From positions 1,353,822 through 1,417,821 of the forward strand of contig NZ_CP129013.1 of assembly GCF_020524035.2 (NCBI RefSeq): DNA of 64,000 nt, written 5' to 3'. Source of the stretch: Bacillus carboniphilus. Its GTDB lineage: Bacteria; Bacillota; Bacilli; Bacillales; JAIVKR01. The translations under genes were made by a program, and so were the position numbers. Positions within the stretch are counted from its first letter, which is position 1. Every line of letters starts with the position of its first letter. Shown here piece by piece: positions 40,284 to 49,745 of the stretch. The notes beneath the pieces are model-generated. The model was not told where the DNA came from and ran no database searches. It saw only the letters and a program-made list of their open reading frames with translations.

Positions 40284-40680
40284 TTAGTTTATAGTTTCAC
40301 TAATACTAGATAAAACTCCATTAATAAATCGACTGGATTTGTCATCACCAAAAGTTTTTGCTAATTCTATGGCCTCATTTATGGAAACGTTCGCTGGTAC
40401 ATTTTCTACATACTTCATTTCAAAAACAGCCACTCTTAAAATCGATCGATCTACATTTGCTATTCGATTAATGGTCCCAATCTTTCAAATGATTCGTAAT
40501 CATTTGATCGATTTCTTGCTGATGTTCAATCGCACCAAAGACAAGTCTGGAAAAAAAATCGTCTCCTTCTTGTCCATCTAGGGCATATTCAATCGCTTTT
40601 TTCGGTTCAATTTGTGAAACATCATATTGAAATAAAGCTTGGAATGCTTTTTCTCTTGCTGTTCTACGTTTCATGTTCAT
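40284..40680 (-). CDS. nusB: Transcription antitermination factor NusB, interrupted by a frameshift
   Basis: The first 70 or so codons give [20 protein letters not shown] and end after HLKDW. Dropping one base in the CCC run at 40476-40478 (plus strand) restores [20 protein letters not shown] and then [17 protein letters not shown]-like sequence to the stop at 40284. The corrected protein of about 130 residues is the usual NusB length. NusB with NusE binds boxA RNA in rRNA antitermination. The ribosome site AAGGAG serves ATG 40680 or, with better homology, ATG 40674. A homopolymer sequencing error is likely. Confidence 0.88.
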
Positions 40681-40772
40681 AATACTCCTTCTTCTCTGTA
40701 AATGTACTAAATAGAATATATCACAATTAGACACCGTTAGCACACACGTGGGTTATTATCTTGAAACAGAAT

Positions 40773-40805
40773 AAAGCCCAACAGGAAATTTTCCCGTTAG
40801 GCTTT
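40773..40805 (-). terminator. Probable terminator after yqhY
   Basis: AAAGCCTAACGGGAAAA pairs with TTTCCTGTTGGGCTTT in the minus-strand transcript with few mismatches, followed by TTATTCTGTTT. It separates accBC-yqhY from nusB. Confidence 0.7.
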
Positions 40806-40828
40806 ACGTGTTCTTTCGCTTTTCTTAT

Positions 40829-41221
40829 TTACTCTTCTTCTTTGTCTTCCTCAGAAGAAGTTTCAAACTGCACACCTACAACATGAACATTTATTTCTTT
40901 TGTATCTAACGCTGTCATGTTTTTAAGGGACTGGCGAATATTCTCTTGAACCTTGCCTGCAACAGTCGGGATAGAAATGCCAAACTGAACCACACAATAA
41001 ATATCAATCACAATTCCATCATCAGTTAAATCAACTTTGACACCTTTACCGTGATTCTTTAAACCAAAACGTTCGGCCACACCTGCAGCAAAGTTCCCTC
41101 TCATTTGCGCTAAACCTTCTACCTCATTTGATGCAATACCAGCAATGACTTCAATTACTTCAGGAGCAATCTCCACTTTACCAAGGCCTTCTTGACTCAT
41201 CTCTAAAATATTTTCACTCAA
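40829..41221 (-). CDS. yqhY: Asp23/Gls24 family protein YqhY
   Basis: The 130-residue protein has the Asp23 (DUF322) core: GKVEIAPEVIEVIAGIASNE then GLAQMRGNFAAGVAERFG and VQENIRQSLKNMTALDTKEI, with an acidic tail SSEEDKEEE. It is 3 bases downstream of accC. In B. subtilis YqhY influences acetyl-CoA carboxylase activity, consistent with the shared operon; the mechanism is not visible here. Confidence 0.93.
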   Translation of the reverse strand: MSENILEMSQEGLGKVEIAPEVIEVIAGIASNEVEGLAQMRGNFAAGVAERFGLKNHGKGVKVDLTDDGIVIDIYCVVQFGISIPTVAGKVQENIRQSLKNMTALDTKEINVHVVGVQFETSSEEDKEEE

Positions 41222-41224
41222 GGT

Positions 41225-42583
41225 TTACTCCTCCTCCATAATATTATTTAACTCTAAAAATTTGGTATTATACTCATTACTTTTAAAGGAAGGATGATTA
41301 AAAAGTTTTAAATGAAAAGGAATCGTAGTTGGAACTCCTTCAATAACGTACTCACTCAAAGCACGCTTCATGCGGTCAATCGCTTCTTCTCTATTCTGAC
41401 CATAAACGATCAATTTTGCAATCATTGAATCATAATAAGGCGGAATAGAATACCCCTGATACACAGCAGAATCTACCCTAACACCAAATCCACCTGGCGG
41501 TAAATACATTTCAATTTTACCAGGAGCCGGCATAAAGTTTTTATATGGGTTCTCTGCATTTATTCTACACTCTATTGCACAACCTGAAAAGGAAATGTCC
41601 TTTTGAGAATAGGAAAGAGGTTGACCTGAAGCGATCAAAATTTGTTCCTTAATTAAATCTACACCCGTGACAAGCTCAGTTACCGGATGCTCCACTTGTA
41701 TCCTCGTATTCATTTCCATAAAGTAATACTTATTTTCTCGATAATCGAAAATAAATTCTACTGTTCCGGCACCCGTATACTGAACAGCTTTAGCCGCTTT
41801 AACAGCCGCGGCTCCCATATCTTCTCTTAGCTCAGAAGATAGCTTAGGAGATGGACTTTCTTCGACTAATTTTTGCAGACGACGTTGAATGGTACAATCT
41901 CTCTCTCCAAGGTGGATAGTTGATCCAAAATTATCTGCTAGTACTTGAACTTCAACATGGCGAAAATCTTCAATATACTTTTCAATATAGACACCAGGGT
42001 TCCCAAAAGCAGTGGCTGCTTCTTGTTGAGTAATGGCCATCCCTTTAATTAATTCTTCTTCATTTTTAGCTATTCGAATCCCTTTACCACCGCCACCAGC
42101 GGTCGCTTTAATAATAATGGGAAATCCTATTTTTACTGCGAGTGCAATAGCTTCATCATCACTTTCAACAATTCCTTTTGAACCGGGCACAACTGGAACA
42201 CCAGCTTCTCTCATCGTTTCTCTTGCAACATCTTTTGTCCCCATTTTAGATATCGCTTGTGAAGTGGGGCCAATAAAAATGATGTTGCAATCATGGCAAA
42301 GTTCTGCAAAGTCAGCATTTTCAGCTAAGAAACCGTATCCGGGATGGATGGCGTTACAATTGGTTAGTTTAGCTACACTGACAATATTAGTTAAATTCAG
42401 GTAGCTCTCTTTAGACGATTGAGGACCAATACAGTATGCTTCATCTGCAATTTGAACATGTAGAGCATCTTTGTCAGCTTGAGAATATACAGCAACTGCT
42501 TCAATGCCTAGTTCTTTACACGCACGGATAATTCGAACAGCGATTTCTCCTCGATTTGCTATGAGTATTTTTTTGATCATCAT
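41225..42583 (-). CDS. accC: Biotin carboxylase subunit of acetyl-CoA carboxylase
   Basis: The 452-residue protein is a typical Acc[21 protein letters not shown], the ATP-grasp glycine-rich loop [14 protein letters not shown] near 165, the biotin/bicarbonate site [14 protein letters not shown] near 290, and the C-terminal domain. It carboxylates biotinyl-AccB using ATP, first step of fatty acid synthesis. It may also serve the MmdA carboxyltransferase, which lacks its own carboxylase here (inference). Confidence 0.96.
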   Translation of the reverse strand: MMIKKILIANRGEIAVRIIRACKELGIEAVAVYSQADKDALHVQIADEAYCIGPQSSKESYLNLTNIVSVAKLTNCNAIHPGYGFLAENADFAELCHDCNIIFIGPTSQAISKMGTKDVARETMREAGVPVVPGSKGIVESDDEAIALAVKIGFPIIIKATAGGGGKGIRIAKNEEELIKGMAITQQEAATAFGNPGVYIEKYIEDFRHVEVQVLADNFGSTIHLGERDCTIQRRLQKLVEESPSPKLSSELREDMGAAAVKAAKAVQYTGAGTVEFIFDYRENKYYFMEMNTRIQVEHPVTELVTGVDLIKEQILIASGQPLSYSQKDISFSGCAIECRINAENPYKNFMPAPGKIEMYLPPGGFGVRVDSAVYQGYSIPPYYDSMIAKLIVYGQNREEAIDRMKRALSEYVIEGVPTTIPFHLKLFNHPSFKSNEYNTKFLELNNIMEEE

Positions 42584-42594
42584 TAAAACTCCCT

Positions 42595-43095
42595 TTATTC
42601 AGGCTTCACTAAAAATAATGGCTGACCGTATTCAAGCAGTTGACCATTCTCTACTAAGATTTCAACAATTTCTCCTTGAACCTCAGCTTCAATTTCGTTA
42701 AATAGCTTCATCGCTTCAATAATACAAACAACAGAATCCTTTTTTACTTTAGATCCTACTTTGACATAAGGCTCCGCTTCAGGTGAAGACGCTGAATAAA
42801 AGGTACCTACCATTGGTGAGGTAATCTCTTTCAAATTTTCTTCTGATCTCGCTATTTCCTTTTCTTTTGGTTGATTGTTTTCAACTGCTTTTGGTTGATT
42901 CGATTCGTTTTTTTCTTCAATAGGTGGAGTCGGTATTACTTCTTTCACTTGCTGTTGGGTAGCATTTTCACTTCTTAGGACCACTTCCCCTTTTTTCATT
43001 TTTACCGTTGTGCCTTCATTTTCATATGTAAATTCGTTAATCGTTGATTCATCAATTAGTTTGATAAGTTCTCGAATTTCTTGTACTTTTAACAT
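42595..43095 (-). CDS. accB: Biotin carboxyl carrier protein of acetyl-CoA carboxylase
   Basis: The 166-residue protein has a helical N-terminus ([18 protein letters not shown]), a Pro/Gln/Glu-rich linker and a biotinyl domain with [15 protein letters not shown], the biotin-accepting Lys in EAMK. It lies 11 bases upstream of accC. Confidence 0.96.
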   Translation of the reverse strand: MLKVQEIRELIKLIDESTINEFTYENEGTTVKMKKGEVVLRSENATQQQVKEVIPTPPIEEKNESNQPKAVENNQPKEKEIARSEENLKEITSPMVGTFYSASSPEAEPYVKVGSKVKKDSVVCIIEAMKLFNEIEAEVQGEIVEILVENGQLLEYGQPLFLVKPE

Positions 43096-43466
43096 TGCTT
43101 TGCACCCCTTTAAAGTATATGTAGGTTATTCGTTACTTCATGCATTTGTCGAGAATTTACCATATGTTTTGGAAAACTTATGGTAGTACATCAAAATCTT
43201 TTTTTGATAAAATTATAATCTAGTACTAAAGTCTACTACTATAACTACACTATACGATAACTACTTTTTAAACTCAAGAATAAAAAAACTTGTGTGTGTA
43301 CCAACATCAAAGGTTTTATTAATTTTTGCTCTCTTTCCATTATAAGCTATTTTTTATTTTTTTTAAACGCTATCATTCCCAAGGTTTATTGATAATTTCA
43401 TAAATAACTTCAACAAGAAAAAAACCGCATTTAGCGGTTTTTTTCTTAAAGTTCCATTAATTCCTA
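43096..43466. other. Intergenic region between spoIIIAH and accB
   Basis: 371 AT-rich bases without a gene. It contains the spoIIIAH terminator at 43417-43445 and, toward accB, a TATAAT near 43214-43219 (minus strand) with no convincing -35 box. TTAGTACTAGATTATAA near there looks like half of a FapR-type operator, but I do not call it. Confidence 0.5.
43417..43445 (-). terminator. Rho-independent terminator after spoIIIAH
   Basis: GAAAAAAACCGC and GCGGTTTTTTTC form a 12-bp stem over a short loop with a run of seven T, 22 bases past the spoIIIAH stop. Confidence 0.9.
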
Positions 43467-44054
43467 TTACTTCTCAACTTCATATTGAACGGCTACATCT
43501 TGGATATCTTTTATTTCTGTTTTCACAAGCTGGATAATTTTATTTGCATCTGATTTTGATAGTTCATTAGACTTAACCGTTATACGTACATTGCCTTCAC
43601 TTGCTCTTACAAGCGCTTCATCATACCCTTGTGACTTAATTAACGTCTCTAAAACTTTTTCTTTAGATGAAAGATCGTTTAACTCTCTCAATTCATCATA
43701 TGCCTTATTTTTTTCTTGTGTTGTTGCCTCTGCTGATGCCACAACAGCTTCTAAATGTTCCTCACGTTCGCTTCTTTGTTCTTCTAATTCTAAACGAAGT
43801 GAATCAAAGACACTCTCACTTGATTCGCTTGAAATGATCGTTCCATCCTCCAATTGTTCTTTCCCTTCTCCCATCACATCTTTATCCTCTTCGCTTTTTT
43901 CTTGATCGTCTTTCACTAAATCTGTTCCTTTAGCTACTTCTTGATTAATTTGTTCAGGTGTAGCCATATCTTTTGGTGTGTTAATATAATAGATCGAAAG
44001 AACAATCACTAAACTCAACATTGTTAATAACCAAACCGTTTGTTTTTTTAACAT
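43467..44054 (-). CDS. spoIIIAH: Stage III sporulation protein AH
   Basis: The 195-residue protein has an N-terminal membrane helix (TVWLLTMLSLVIVLSIYYI), an acidic linker, and a C-terminal domain ending with SKSDANKIIQLVKTEIKDIQ, the YscJ/ring-building fold. SpoIIIAH in the mother-cell membrane binds forespore SpoIIQ and forms part of the feeding-tube channel. It is the last gene of spoIIIA, followed by a strong terminator. Confidence 0.94.
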   Translation of the reverse strand: MLKKQTVWLLTMLSLVIVLSIYYINTPKDMATPEQINQEVAKGTDLVKDDQEKSEEDKDVMGEGKEQLEDGTIISSESSESVFDSLRLELEEQRSEREEHLEAVVASAEATTQEKNKAYDELRELNDLSSKEKVLETLIKSQGYDEALVRASEGNVRITVKSNELSKSDANKIIQLVKTEIKDIQDVAVQYEVEK

Positions 44055-44132
44055 TCTTAAATCCTCCTTATTTTTAAAAATAAAAATATTTTTTTGGTAT
44101 GAATAATAATCGTTTTCTAAAACAAACCCCTG

Positions 44133-44768
44133 TCAATTTTTAGGTTGAACAGCTACTCGATGACTAGGTACATCTAGTGCTCTAGTGACAGCTTCTATGA
44201 CCATTCTTTCAATCGCTATATTTTCAACCCCTCGTGCCACGACTAGCACACCAGAAATTGTTGGTTTTTCCATGCGGATAACTACAGGTTCCTCTCCATC
44301 TCCTTGCCTAATAATAACGACTTGTTCCTCGTTTGTTTGATCATCTACTTGTCTTTCCCCACCTTCTCGATCTGTTTCCTTTGTCGTTTGGTTTTGCGAG
44401 ATACGATTTTTCTCAAGAACCTTTGAATAAGTAGAATCGACATTCACCATTACCGATACATCCTCTACTCCCGATATTTCCTCTAACATTTTTTTAAGCT
44501 GTTCCTCGTATGTTTTCTCATATTGAAAGATCTCTTGCTCTTCTGCTACTGCCCTTTCACTCGGAACTTGCGTGGTTTTCTTTTTTGCTGATTCAGCGAT
44601 TGAACTGTCTTGATTTTGATCTTCACTATTAGCAAGGTTAATTGACATAAACAGAATCCCAATGAGTAGAACGATTAATAAATATGAAACCTTCTTATTT
44701 TTTTCCCCTTCTGTTTTATGAAAACCATTCTTTAATGACTCGAAGAAATTTGATACTTTATTTTTCAT
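44133..44768 (-). CDS. spoIIIAG: Stage III sporulation protein AG
   Basis: The 211-residue protein has one N-terminal helix (SYLLIVLLIGILFMSI) and a ring-building domain with LLEEISGVEDVSVMVNVDST-like sequence and KPTISGVLVVARGVENIAIE near 175. It multimerises into the large ring of the SpoIIIA-SpoIIQ channel. It abuts spoIIIAF. Confidence 0.94.
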   Translation of the reverse strand: MKNKVSNFFESLKNGFHKTEGEKNKKVSYLLIVLLIGILFMSINLANSEDQNQDSSIAESAKKKTTQVPSERAVAEEQEIFQYEKTYEEQLKKMLEEISGVEDVSVMVNVDSTYSKVLEKNRISQNQTTKETDREGGERQVDDQTNEEQVVIIRQGDGEEPVVIRMEKPTISGVLVVARGVENIAIERMVIEAVTRALDVPSHRVAVQPKN

Positions 44769-45377
44769 TCATCTTCCCACTCCCCTTTCAAAATGAACAG
44801 CAATGAGTTGTGAATCGATTTGCCACGTTTGTGATAAAACTTGAATGATTTGATTCTTCTCGGGATGATGTTGATTTTGTTCTTGAGGCCTAGAAACATC
44901 TATGTCAATTTCTTCAACCACCTCTATCGATTGATTTTCTACTTCATTTAAGTAAACATCAATTTTGTTAATATCATCTTGTGATTGAATCGGTAGATTT
45001 TTTTCTTCTATTTTTATAGAGGTTATTTGAAGATCATAATCTTCTATCAACTCCCTTTCTACCGCCATTTTCATTTGTACAGGCATTTGTTCTAATGTAT
45101 ATGCACGTTGGAAGTCTTGTATTTCTTTTTTCTGATTTTCAATAGAAGTTTTTGTTTGGGAAGTCATCGTGGGGTCGATCGTGTTTTCTGTTATCAATTT
45201 TGAGAGATCCATAGAAAACACGTTAAAAATAGGGGAAATAATAATAACCATCAATAGAAGACTGGTGACCATTTTGACATATTTCCTCATGCTTGAACTT
45301 GGCAAAAGCATATCAAGAATGATCGCAATTAATATAAATAAAATGATATTAGCAATCCACTCAGATAAAAAGGACAC
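44769..45377 (-). CDS. spoIIIAF: Stage III sporulation protein AF
   Basis: The 202-residue protein has two N-terminal membrane helices (WIANIILFILIAIILDML, LLLMVIIISPIFNVF) and a soluble ring-building-like C-terminal domain. Order and size match SpoIIIAF of the mother-cell channel. It starts 11 bases after spoIIIAE ends. Confidence 0.92.
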   Translation of the reverse strand: MSFLSEWIANIILFILIAIILDMLLPSSSMRKYVKMVTSLLLMVIIISPIFNVFSMDLSKLITENTIDPTMTSQTKTSIENQKKEIQDFQRAYTLEQMPVQMKMAVERELIEDYDLQITSIKIEEKNLPIQSQDDINKIDVYLNEVENQSIEVVEEIDIDVSRPQEQNQHHPEKNQIIQVLSQTWQIDSQLIAVHFERGVGR

Positions 45378-45388
45378 ACCATCTCCTC

Positions 45389-46627
45389 CTATCGGACCAT
45401 CAAGGACATATTTCCAGCTGCTATAATCACTGTTATACTTAGGAAAAACATTAACGACACAATCGCTAAAGCGGCAAAAATGTAAATAATGCTCTTACTA
45501 ATAACATCAAGACAAGTAATAACAGGCCCTCCCCCTAGGGGTTGAAGAATAGCCGCTGCAAATTTATAAATAAAAGCAAGCGTTAATACTTTAATAGCAG
45601 GAAAAGCAGCAATAAATAATAAAATTAAAGCACCAGCAATTCCTATGGTGTTTTTTAGTAACATTGAAGCACTTAAAACCGTATCGGTAGCATCTGTGAA
45701 CATTCTCCCAAGAACCGGTATGAAATTCCCTGCTATAAATTTAGCGGTTCGTAACGTTAAGCCATCCGCAACAGCTGAAGAAGCTCCTTGAACAGAAATG
45801 ACGCCTAAAAATACAGTTAAAAATGTTGCCATAAGACCGATTCCTATATTCCTTAATAGCTGAGCCAACTGAGTAATTTTATATTGATCAGTCAAGGTAC
45901 TTACAATATAGAGTAGTGCGGATAAAAAGATAAGTGGCAAGACAACCTTTTCTATTAGGATTCCACTCGTATTCATTAAGAAAATAAGAATAGGATGAAA
46001 AAAAGAGGCAGATATAACAGCACCTGAAGAAGCCATCAATGCAAGCAATAGCGGGATTAAAGCAATTAAAAAGTTGGTCATCCCTCCAATGGCTTCAAGC
46101 GTATAAGAATTTGCCACCTGAAAACTGTTCAAAGCTATAATGATTAACACCATATAAACAATTGAATAGGCAACCTTACTTACAGTGCTTTGTTGAAAAG
46201 CATTTTGTAATAACTGCAACATAACACTAAAAATAGTTAAAATAATTAGCATTCCTAAAAGCTTTCCATTCGCTATAATTTCGTGCATGAAAAATCGAAA
46301 AAATCCGTTCATCCATTCTTTAGCAGTAAATTCCTTCTCACCTGTTAAAAATTGAGTTAAACTCCCTTTTTGACTTTCAGGTAGAAACCCTCCATATTGA
46401 TGAATAATATCATTCCAATATTCCGTTATTTCTGTTAAATCTAAACTTTCGACTTGTTGTTCTACTAATTGATCTGTTACATAGGTCTCTTCTTGTTTTA
46501 AAGTCTCTTCATCCTCGTTGGCTTGTACACTTACAGGTAAAACGAAAAATAAAATCATTACTACTAATAATAAAAGTGAATATGCAAAATCATAAAACGA
46601 TAATTTATAAAATTCGCCACTCAACAT
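45389..46627 (-). CDS. spoIIIAE: Stage III sporulation protein AE
   Basis: The 412-residue multi-pass membrane protein has a signal-like N-terminus (SLLLLVVMILFFVLPVSVQA), an exported segment rich in acidic residues and about seven helices, with FIAGNFIPVLGRMFTDATDT near 290, a SpoIIIAE hallmark. It is a core transmembrane part of the channel to the forespore. Confidence 0.95.
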   Translation of the reverse strand: MLSGEFYKLSFYDFAYSLLLLVVMILFFVLPVSVQANEDEETLKQEETYVTDQLVEQQVESLDLTEITEYWNDIIHQYGGFLPESQKGSLTQFLTGEKEFTAKEWMNGFFRFFMHEIIANGKLLGMLIILTIFSVMLQLLQNAFQQSTVSKVAYSIVYMVLIIIALNSFQVANSYTLEAIGGMTNFLIALIPLLLALMASSGAVISASFFHPILIFLMNTSGILIEKVVLPLIFLSALLYIVSTLTDQYKITQLAQLLRNIGIGLMATFLTVFLGVISVQGASSAVADGLTLRTAKFIAGNFIPVLGRMFTDATDTVLSASMLLKNTIGIAGALILLFIAAFPAIKVLTLAFIYKFAAAILQPLGGGPVITCLDVISKSIIYIFAALAIVSLMFFLSITVIIAAGNMSLMVR

Positions 46628-46642
46628 ATCACCTCTCTACTT

Positions 46643-47035
46643 CTATAAATTAGGAATCATATTAATAATGGTTTCAATTAACACTGTAAGTATTGGAATA
46701 GCCATTGTGAGGATAATAATTTTCCCACCTAACTCAATTTTAGAAGCGATCGCCCCTTGTCCAGCATCTTTTGTAATTTGTGAACCAAACTCTGCGATAT
46801 AAGCAATTCCAATGATTTTCAAAATCGTTTCAACATAAAGGACATTGACATTCGCTTTCGTTGCAAGTGTTTCAATCATATGGATGATTTCAAAGATTTT
46901 ATCCACTAAAAAAAGAAAAATGACACAGCCAGCAAAAACAACCAACATAAACGCAAACGTTGGCTTTTGTTCTTTCACAATTAAGGAAAGGAAGGTAGCA
47001 ATTAAACCTAAACCGACGATTTGAATTATTTCAAT
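46643..47035 (-). CDS. spoIIIAD: Stage III sporulation protein AD
   Basis: About 130 residues with four hydrophobic helices; EIIQIVGLGLIATFLSLIVK and ITKDAGQGAIASKIELGGKI are diagnostic. The frame is open to an ATG at 47095, deep in spoIIIAC and without a ribosome site. AAGGGGGG at 47043-47050 is 6 to 8 bases before ATT 47035, where homology to SpoIIIAD begins, so an ATT initiator is likely (GTT 47038 is an alternative). A missing base creating or destroying a TTG start cannot be excluded. Confidence 0.9.
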   Translation of the reverse strand: MEIIQIVGLGLIATFLSLIVKEQKPTFAFMLVVFAGCVIFLFLVDKIFEIIHMIETLATKANVNVLYVETILKIIGIAYIAEFGSQITKDAGQGAIASKIELGGKIIILTMAIPILTVLIETIINMIPNL

Positions 47036-47048
47036 AACAAATCCCCCC

Positions 47049-47255
47049 TTAACCTTGAAACAAAAAGACCGCTTTGATCTTCGTGAATAAATCATCTACA
47101 ATTGATGCCACCATAAATAAAATATAGATAAATCCTATTAGGGTGACCCATTGTGCATATTCTTTTTTTCCCATTTGATCAAGTATCGTGTGCAAAAACG
47201 CAACGACAATTCCTATCCCAGCAATTTGGAATATCGTATTAATATCTACACCCAT
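47049..47255 (-). CDS. spoIIIAC: Stage III sporulation protein AC
   Basis: The 68-residue protein has two membrane helices (IFQIAGIGIVVAFLHTIL, WVTLIGFIYILFMVASIV), exactly the SpoIIIAC pattern and length. It is a small subunit of the channel membrane complex. Confidence 0.94.
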   Translation of the reverse strand: MGVDINTIFQIAGIGIVVAFLHTILDQMGKKEYAQWVTLIGFIYILFMVASIVDDLFTKIKAVFLFQG

Positions 47256-47282
47256 ATCACATCCCCCTAATGATCAATTGAC

Positions 47283-47798
47283 CTATATTAATAAGATGAC
47301 GATCAATAGACCTGATAAAAACCCAAGACTCTTAACCATCTTTTCATACCTAGTCTGTCTTTCAATCGCATCCCCTTCTTCTCGTTCTAGATGATTGAGT
47401 GCCAACCTTATGTGTTTTTGTTGGGAGACAATATCATGTTGACCAAGAGTCTTTCCAAACTGAGTCAAAATTTCATATTCTCCTTGTTTAAATGATGTTT
47501 GTCTCCAAACTTCTTGTATACTTTCCTCCCATGCATCCATCACATTTGTTTGTTTAGACTGGAGCTTATGAGCGAAAGAATCAAACATCGTTGATAAAGG
47601 TTTTGGAATTTGCTTCGCTATTCGCATCGTTGCTTCAATTAAAGGTGTATGCCCGTATAATATCTCTACTTCTAAAGATTGTAGTGCGTTTTTTAAATAT
47701 CGAAGATGCTTTGGGCGTTCTTTTAGTTGTTTTGCTACTTCAAACCCAATCCAAGTCGTTACCGTTATAATTAAGATGGAGCCAATGAGCTTTAACAC
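47283..47798 (-). CDS. spoIIIAB: Stage III sporulation protein AB
   Basis: The 171-residue protein has helices at both ends (LIGSILIITVTTWIGFEVA, LGFLSGLLIVILLI) and a helical middle with LEVEILYGHTPLIEA, resembling GspF-like fold proteins. It overlaps spoIIIAA by 7 bases. Confidence 0.94.
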   Translation of the reverse strand: MLKLIGSILIITVTTWIGFEVAKQLKERPKHLRYLKNALQSLEVEILYGHTPLIEATMRIAKQIPKPLSTMFDSFAHKLQSKQTNVMDAWEESIQEVWRQTSFKQGEYEILTQFGKTLGQHDIVSQQKHIRLALNHLEREEGDAIERQTRYEKMVKSLGFLSGLLIVILLI

Positions 47799-48712
47799 CT
47801 GGGCATCACACTCAAACTCTTTCCTTCACTATCCATAACTTGTTGAATCGTTCCTGGTCCTTTTCTATTTGATAGTTCAACAACACGATGAAAAACTTTT
47901 TCGTCTAAAAGAGGTCTTATTGTTGGCCTTTTCATTAAATCTTTTATACTTTCGCCATGAGCGGTCACAATAATGGTCACTCCTGTATTGACAGCTTCCA
48001 ACATGGCTTCCGTATCTTCTTTTCTGCCAATCTCATCAACAACAATGCAATCGGGACTCATTGAACGGATGAGCATCATCATCCCTTCTGCCTTTGGACA
48101 ACTATCAAGCACATCGATCCTCTCACCGAAACAATGTTGCGGAACCCCGTGAACGGATCCTGCAATTTCCGAGCGTTCATCAACAATTCCCACCTTACTG
48201 GGAGAAATTAGAGATGACCCTGAACTAATGAATCGTGCTATGTCTCGCAACAATGTGGTTTTTCCTGTTTGTGGGGGGCCGACAATTAGTGTATTCAACC
48301 ATTTTCTTTCATGTAAAAATGGGATTAATGGATTAGCTATGCCTATTTTTTGCCTAGCTACACGTATATTGAAAGAAGTAATGTAACGTAAGGCTTTGAC
48401 TTGTCCCTTTTCGATGATGACTTTTCCTGCTAATCCAACTCTGTGTCCTCCCTCTACGGTGATATAGCCTCTTTTCAACTCTTCCTCTAATGTATAAAAG
48501 GAATAATCACTTAATTCATTTAAAAGTTGAGTACGATCATTTTGAGAGAAGCGGTAGGAGAACAAATAAGATTTCCCCGATGATATCATTTCGACAGGTC
48601 GATTAATTCTTAACCTTATTTCTTCTATTCTATTAAGCAAAGGCTGAGAGAAATGCTCCATTTCTTTTACTAGCTCTTTTGGTAATAATTTGAGCACCTC
48701 TTCCACACGCAA
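47792..48712 (-). CDS. spoIIIAA: Stage III sporulation protein AA (ATPase)
   Basis: The 306-residue secretion-type ATPase has Walker A IVGPPQTGKTTLLRDIAR near residue 138, an Asp-box VGIVDERSEIAGS and Walker B-like PDCIVVDEIGRKED. It would power or gate the SpoIIIA-SpoIIQ channel. It is the first gene of spoIIIAA-AH and has a sigma-E promoter upstream. Confidence 0.95.
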   Translation of the reverse strand: MRVEEVLKLLPKELVKEMEHFSQPLLNRIEEIRLRINRPVEMISSGKSYLFSYRFSQNDRTQLLNELSDYSFYTLEEELKRGYITVEGGHRVGLAGKVIIEKGQVKALRYITSFNIRVARQKIGIANPLIPFLHERKWLNTLIVGPPQTGKTTLLRDIARFISSGSSLISPSKVGIVDERSEIAGSVHGVPQHCFGERIDVLDSCPKAEGMMMLIRSMSPDCIVVDEIGRKEDTEAMLEAVNTGVTIIVTAHGESIKDLMKRPTIRPLLDEKVFHRVVELSNRKGPGTIQQVMDSEGKSLSVMPRC

Positions 48713-48728
48713 TCCTCCTGTTCATTCT

Positions 48729-48749
48729 GGACTTGTTGAACAACCTCTT
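48729..48749 (+). repeat. Solo terminal repeat of family B in the spoIIIAA leader
   Basis: GGACTTGTTGAACAACCTCTT differs by one base from the 3' end of the family B elements, GGACTTTTTGAACAACCTCTT. No other part of the element is nearby. It lies between the sigma-E promoter and the spoIIIAA start, apparently as a relic of an excised or decayed element. Confidence 0.6.
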
Positions 48750-48767
48750 TTAGGCTTGTTTACTTTA

Positions 48768-48796
48768 AATGTATGCTACTCCACCCTTATTATGAC
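48768..48796 (-). promoter_or_regulatory. Sigma-E promoter of the spoIIIA operon
   Basis: On the minus strand GTCATAAT and CATACATT are 13 bases apart, close to the sigma-E consensus (GTMATATT, CATACAMT). It stands about 55 bases before spoIIIAA, in agreement with mother-cell expression of the operon. Confidence 0.8.
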
Positions 48797-48872
48797 CGTT
48801 AGAATCTTTAAAGTTAGTGATAGATCATATAACATGATATACTTTTCAATTAGCTAGGAAGGAGGATTTGAT

Positions 48873-49679
48873 TTGAAAAAGACAAAAATTTTATTTTGTG
48901 GGGCAGGACGTATGGCTACTGCCATCATTTCACGGCTATATATGAATACTTCTTTTGAAATTGTTGTAACGAACCGAACAGATAAAGAAAGACTTGATTG
49001 GCTAGAGAAAGAATATAACGTTCAGTCTGTATCGCATTGGAAAGAAGCGATTCATGATTCAGACGTTATCATTCTTGCCATTCCACCAGATATACACAAT
49101 GAAGTATTATCTGAAATGAACAGTTATATTAATGGTCAATTGATCGTAACAGTTGCTGGAGGTTTTGGTGTCAAAGCATTAGAGAAGGCTTTACCTGAAA
49201 AGACTCCAGCCGCTTGGGTGATGCCAAATACCGCGGCTAAACTTGGCGAGTCCATTACCCTTTATACATGTGGTGACGATGTATCGTTAAAAGAAAGAAA
49301 GATCCTTAAAGATATTCTTTCCTCAATTGGAGAGTATGAAGAATTTTCAGAAGAACAGGTCAAGAACTTAACAGCGATAACAGGTAGTGCACCTGCCTTC
49401 GTTTATTATTTTGCTGAGGCGCTTGTCGAATCAGCCATGTCTTATGGAGTTGAAAAAGATAAAGCAGAAAAGCTTGTCGCTCAAATGATTCATGGTTCTT
49501 CTCTTATGCTCAAAAAAGAGCTTAATCCAGTCATGTTACGAGATCAAGTTTCTTCCCCTGGTGGTTCAACATCCGCGGGAATTGACTCTCTACAAAATGA
49601 TTTGTATAAAAGTATAGTTCACCGTGCCATTACCGAAACAACACGTAAAGCAAAAAAAATAGACAAAGATGAAAAATAG
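48873..49679 (+). CDS. Pyrroline-5-carboxylate reductase family protein
   Basis: The 268-residue plus-strand protein has the NAD(P)-binding FCGAGRMATAII at the N-terminus, VVTNRTDKERL, MPNTAAKLGES near 125 and the proline reductase signature SPGGSTSAGIDSLQ near 230 with ITGSAPAFVYYFAEAL before it. It most likely makes proline from pyrroline-5-carboxylate. Of the B. subtilis paralogues the sequence seems nearest YqjO, but I cannot align. It starts at TTG 48873 behind AAGGAGG and is absent from this place in B. subtilis. Confidence 0.88.
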   Translation: MKKTKILFCGAGRMATAIISRLYMNTSFEIVVTNRTDKERLDWLEKEYNVQSVSHWKEAIHDSDVIILAIPPDIHNEVLSEMNSYINGQLIVTVAGGFGVKALEKALPEKTPAAWVMPNTAAKLGESITLYTCGDDVSLKERKILKDILSSIGEYEEFSEEQVKNLTAITGSAPAFVYYFAEALVESAMSYGVEKDKAEKLVAQMIHGSSLMLKKELNPVMLRDQVSSPGGSTSAGIDSLQNDLYKSIVHRAITETTRKAKKIDKDEK

Positions 49680-49681
49680 AC

Positions 49682-49712
49682 AAAAAGCAGCCAAAAATAA
49701 GGCTGCTTTTGT
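49682..49712 (+). terminator. Rho-independent terminator after the P5C reductase gene
   Basis: AAAAAGCAGCC and GGCTGCTTTT pair around an 8-base loop and are followed by GTTTT. Confidence 0.85.
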
Positions 49713-49745
49713 TTTAAAATAGTTTTGAGAACACACTCACCATCA

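Noticed and set aside
43190-43260. FapR operator before accB
   Set aside because: TTAGTACTAGATTATAA matches only one half of such an operator and no consistent promoter is seen.
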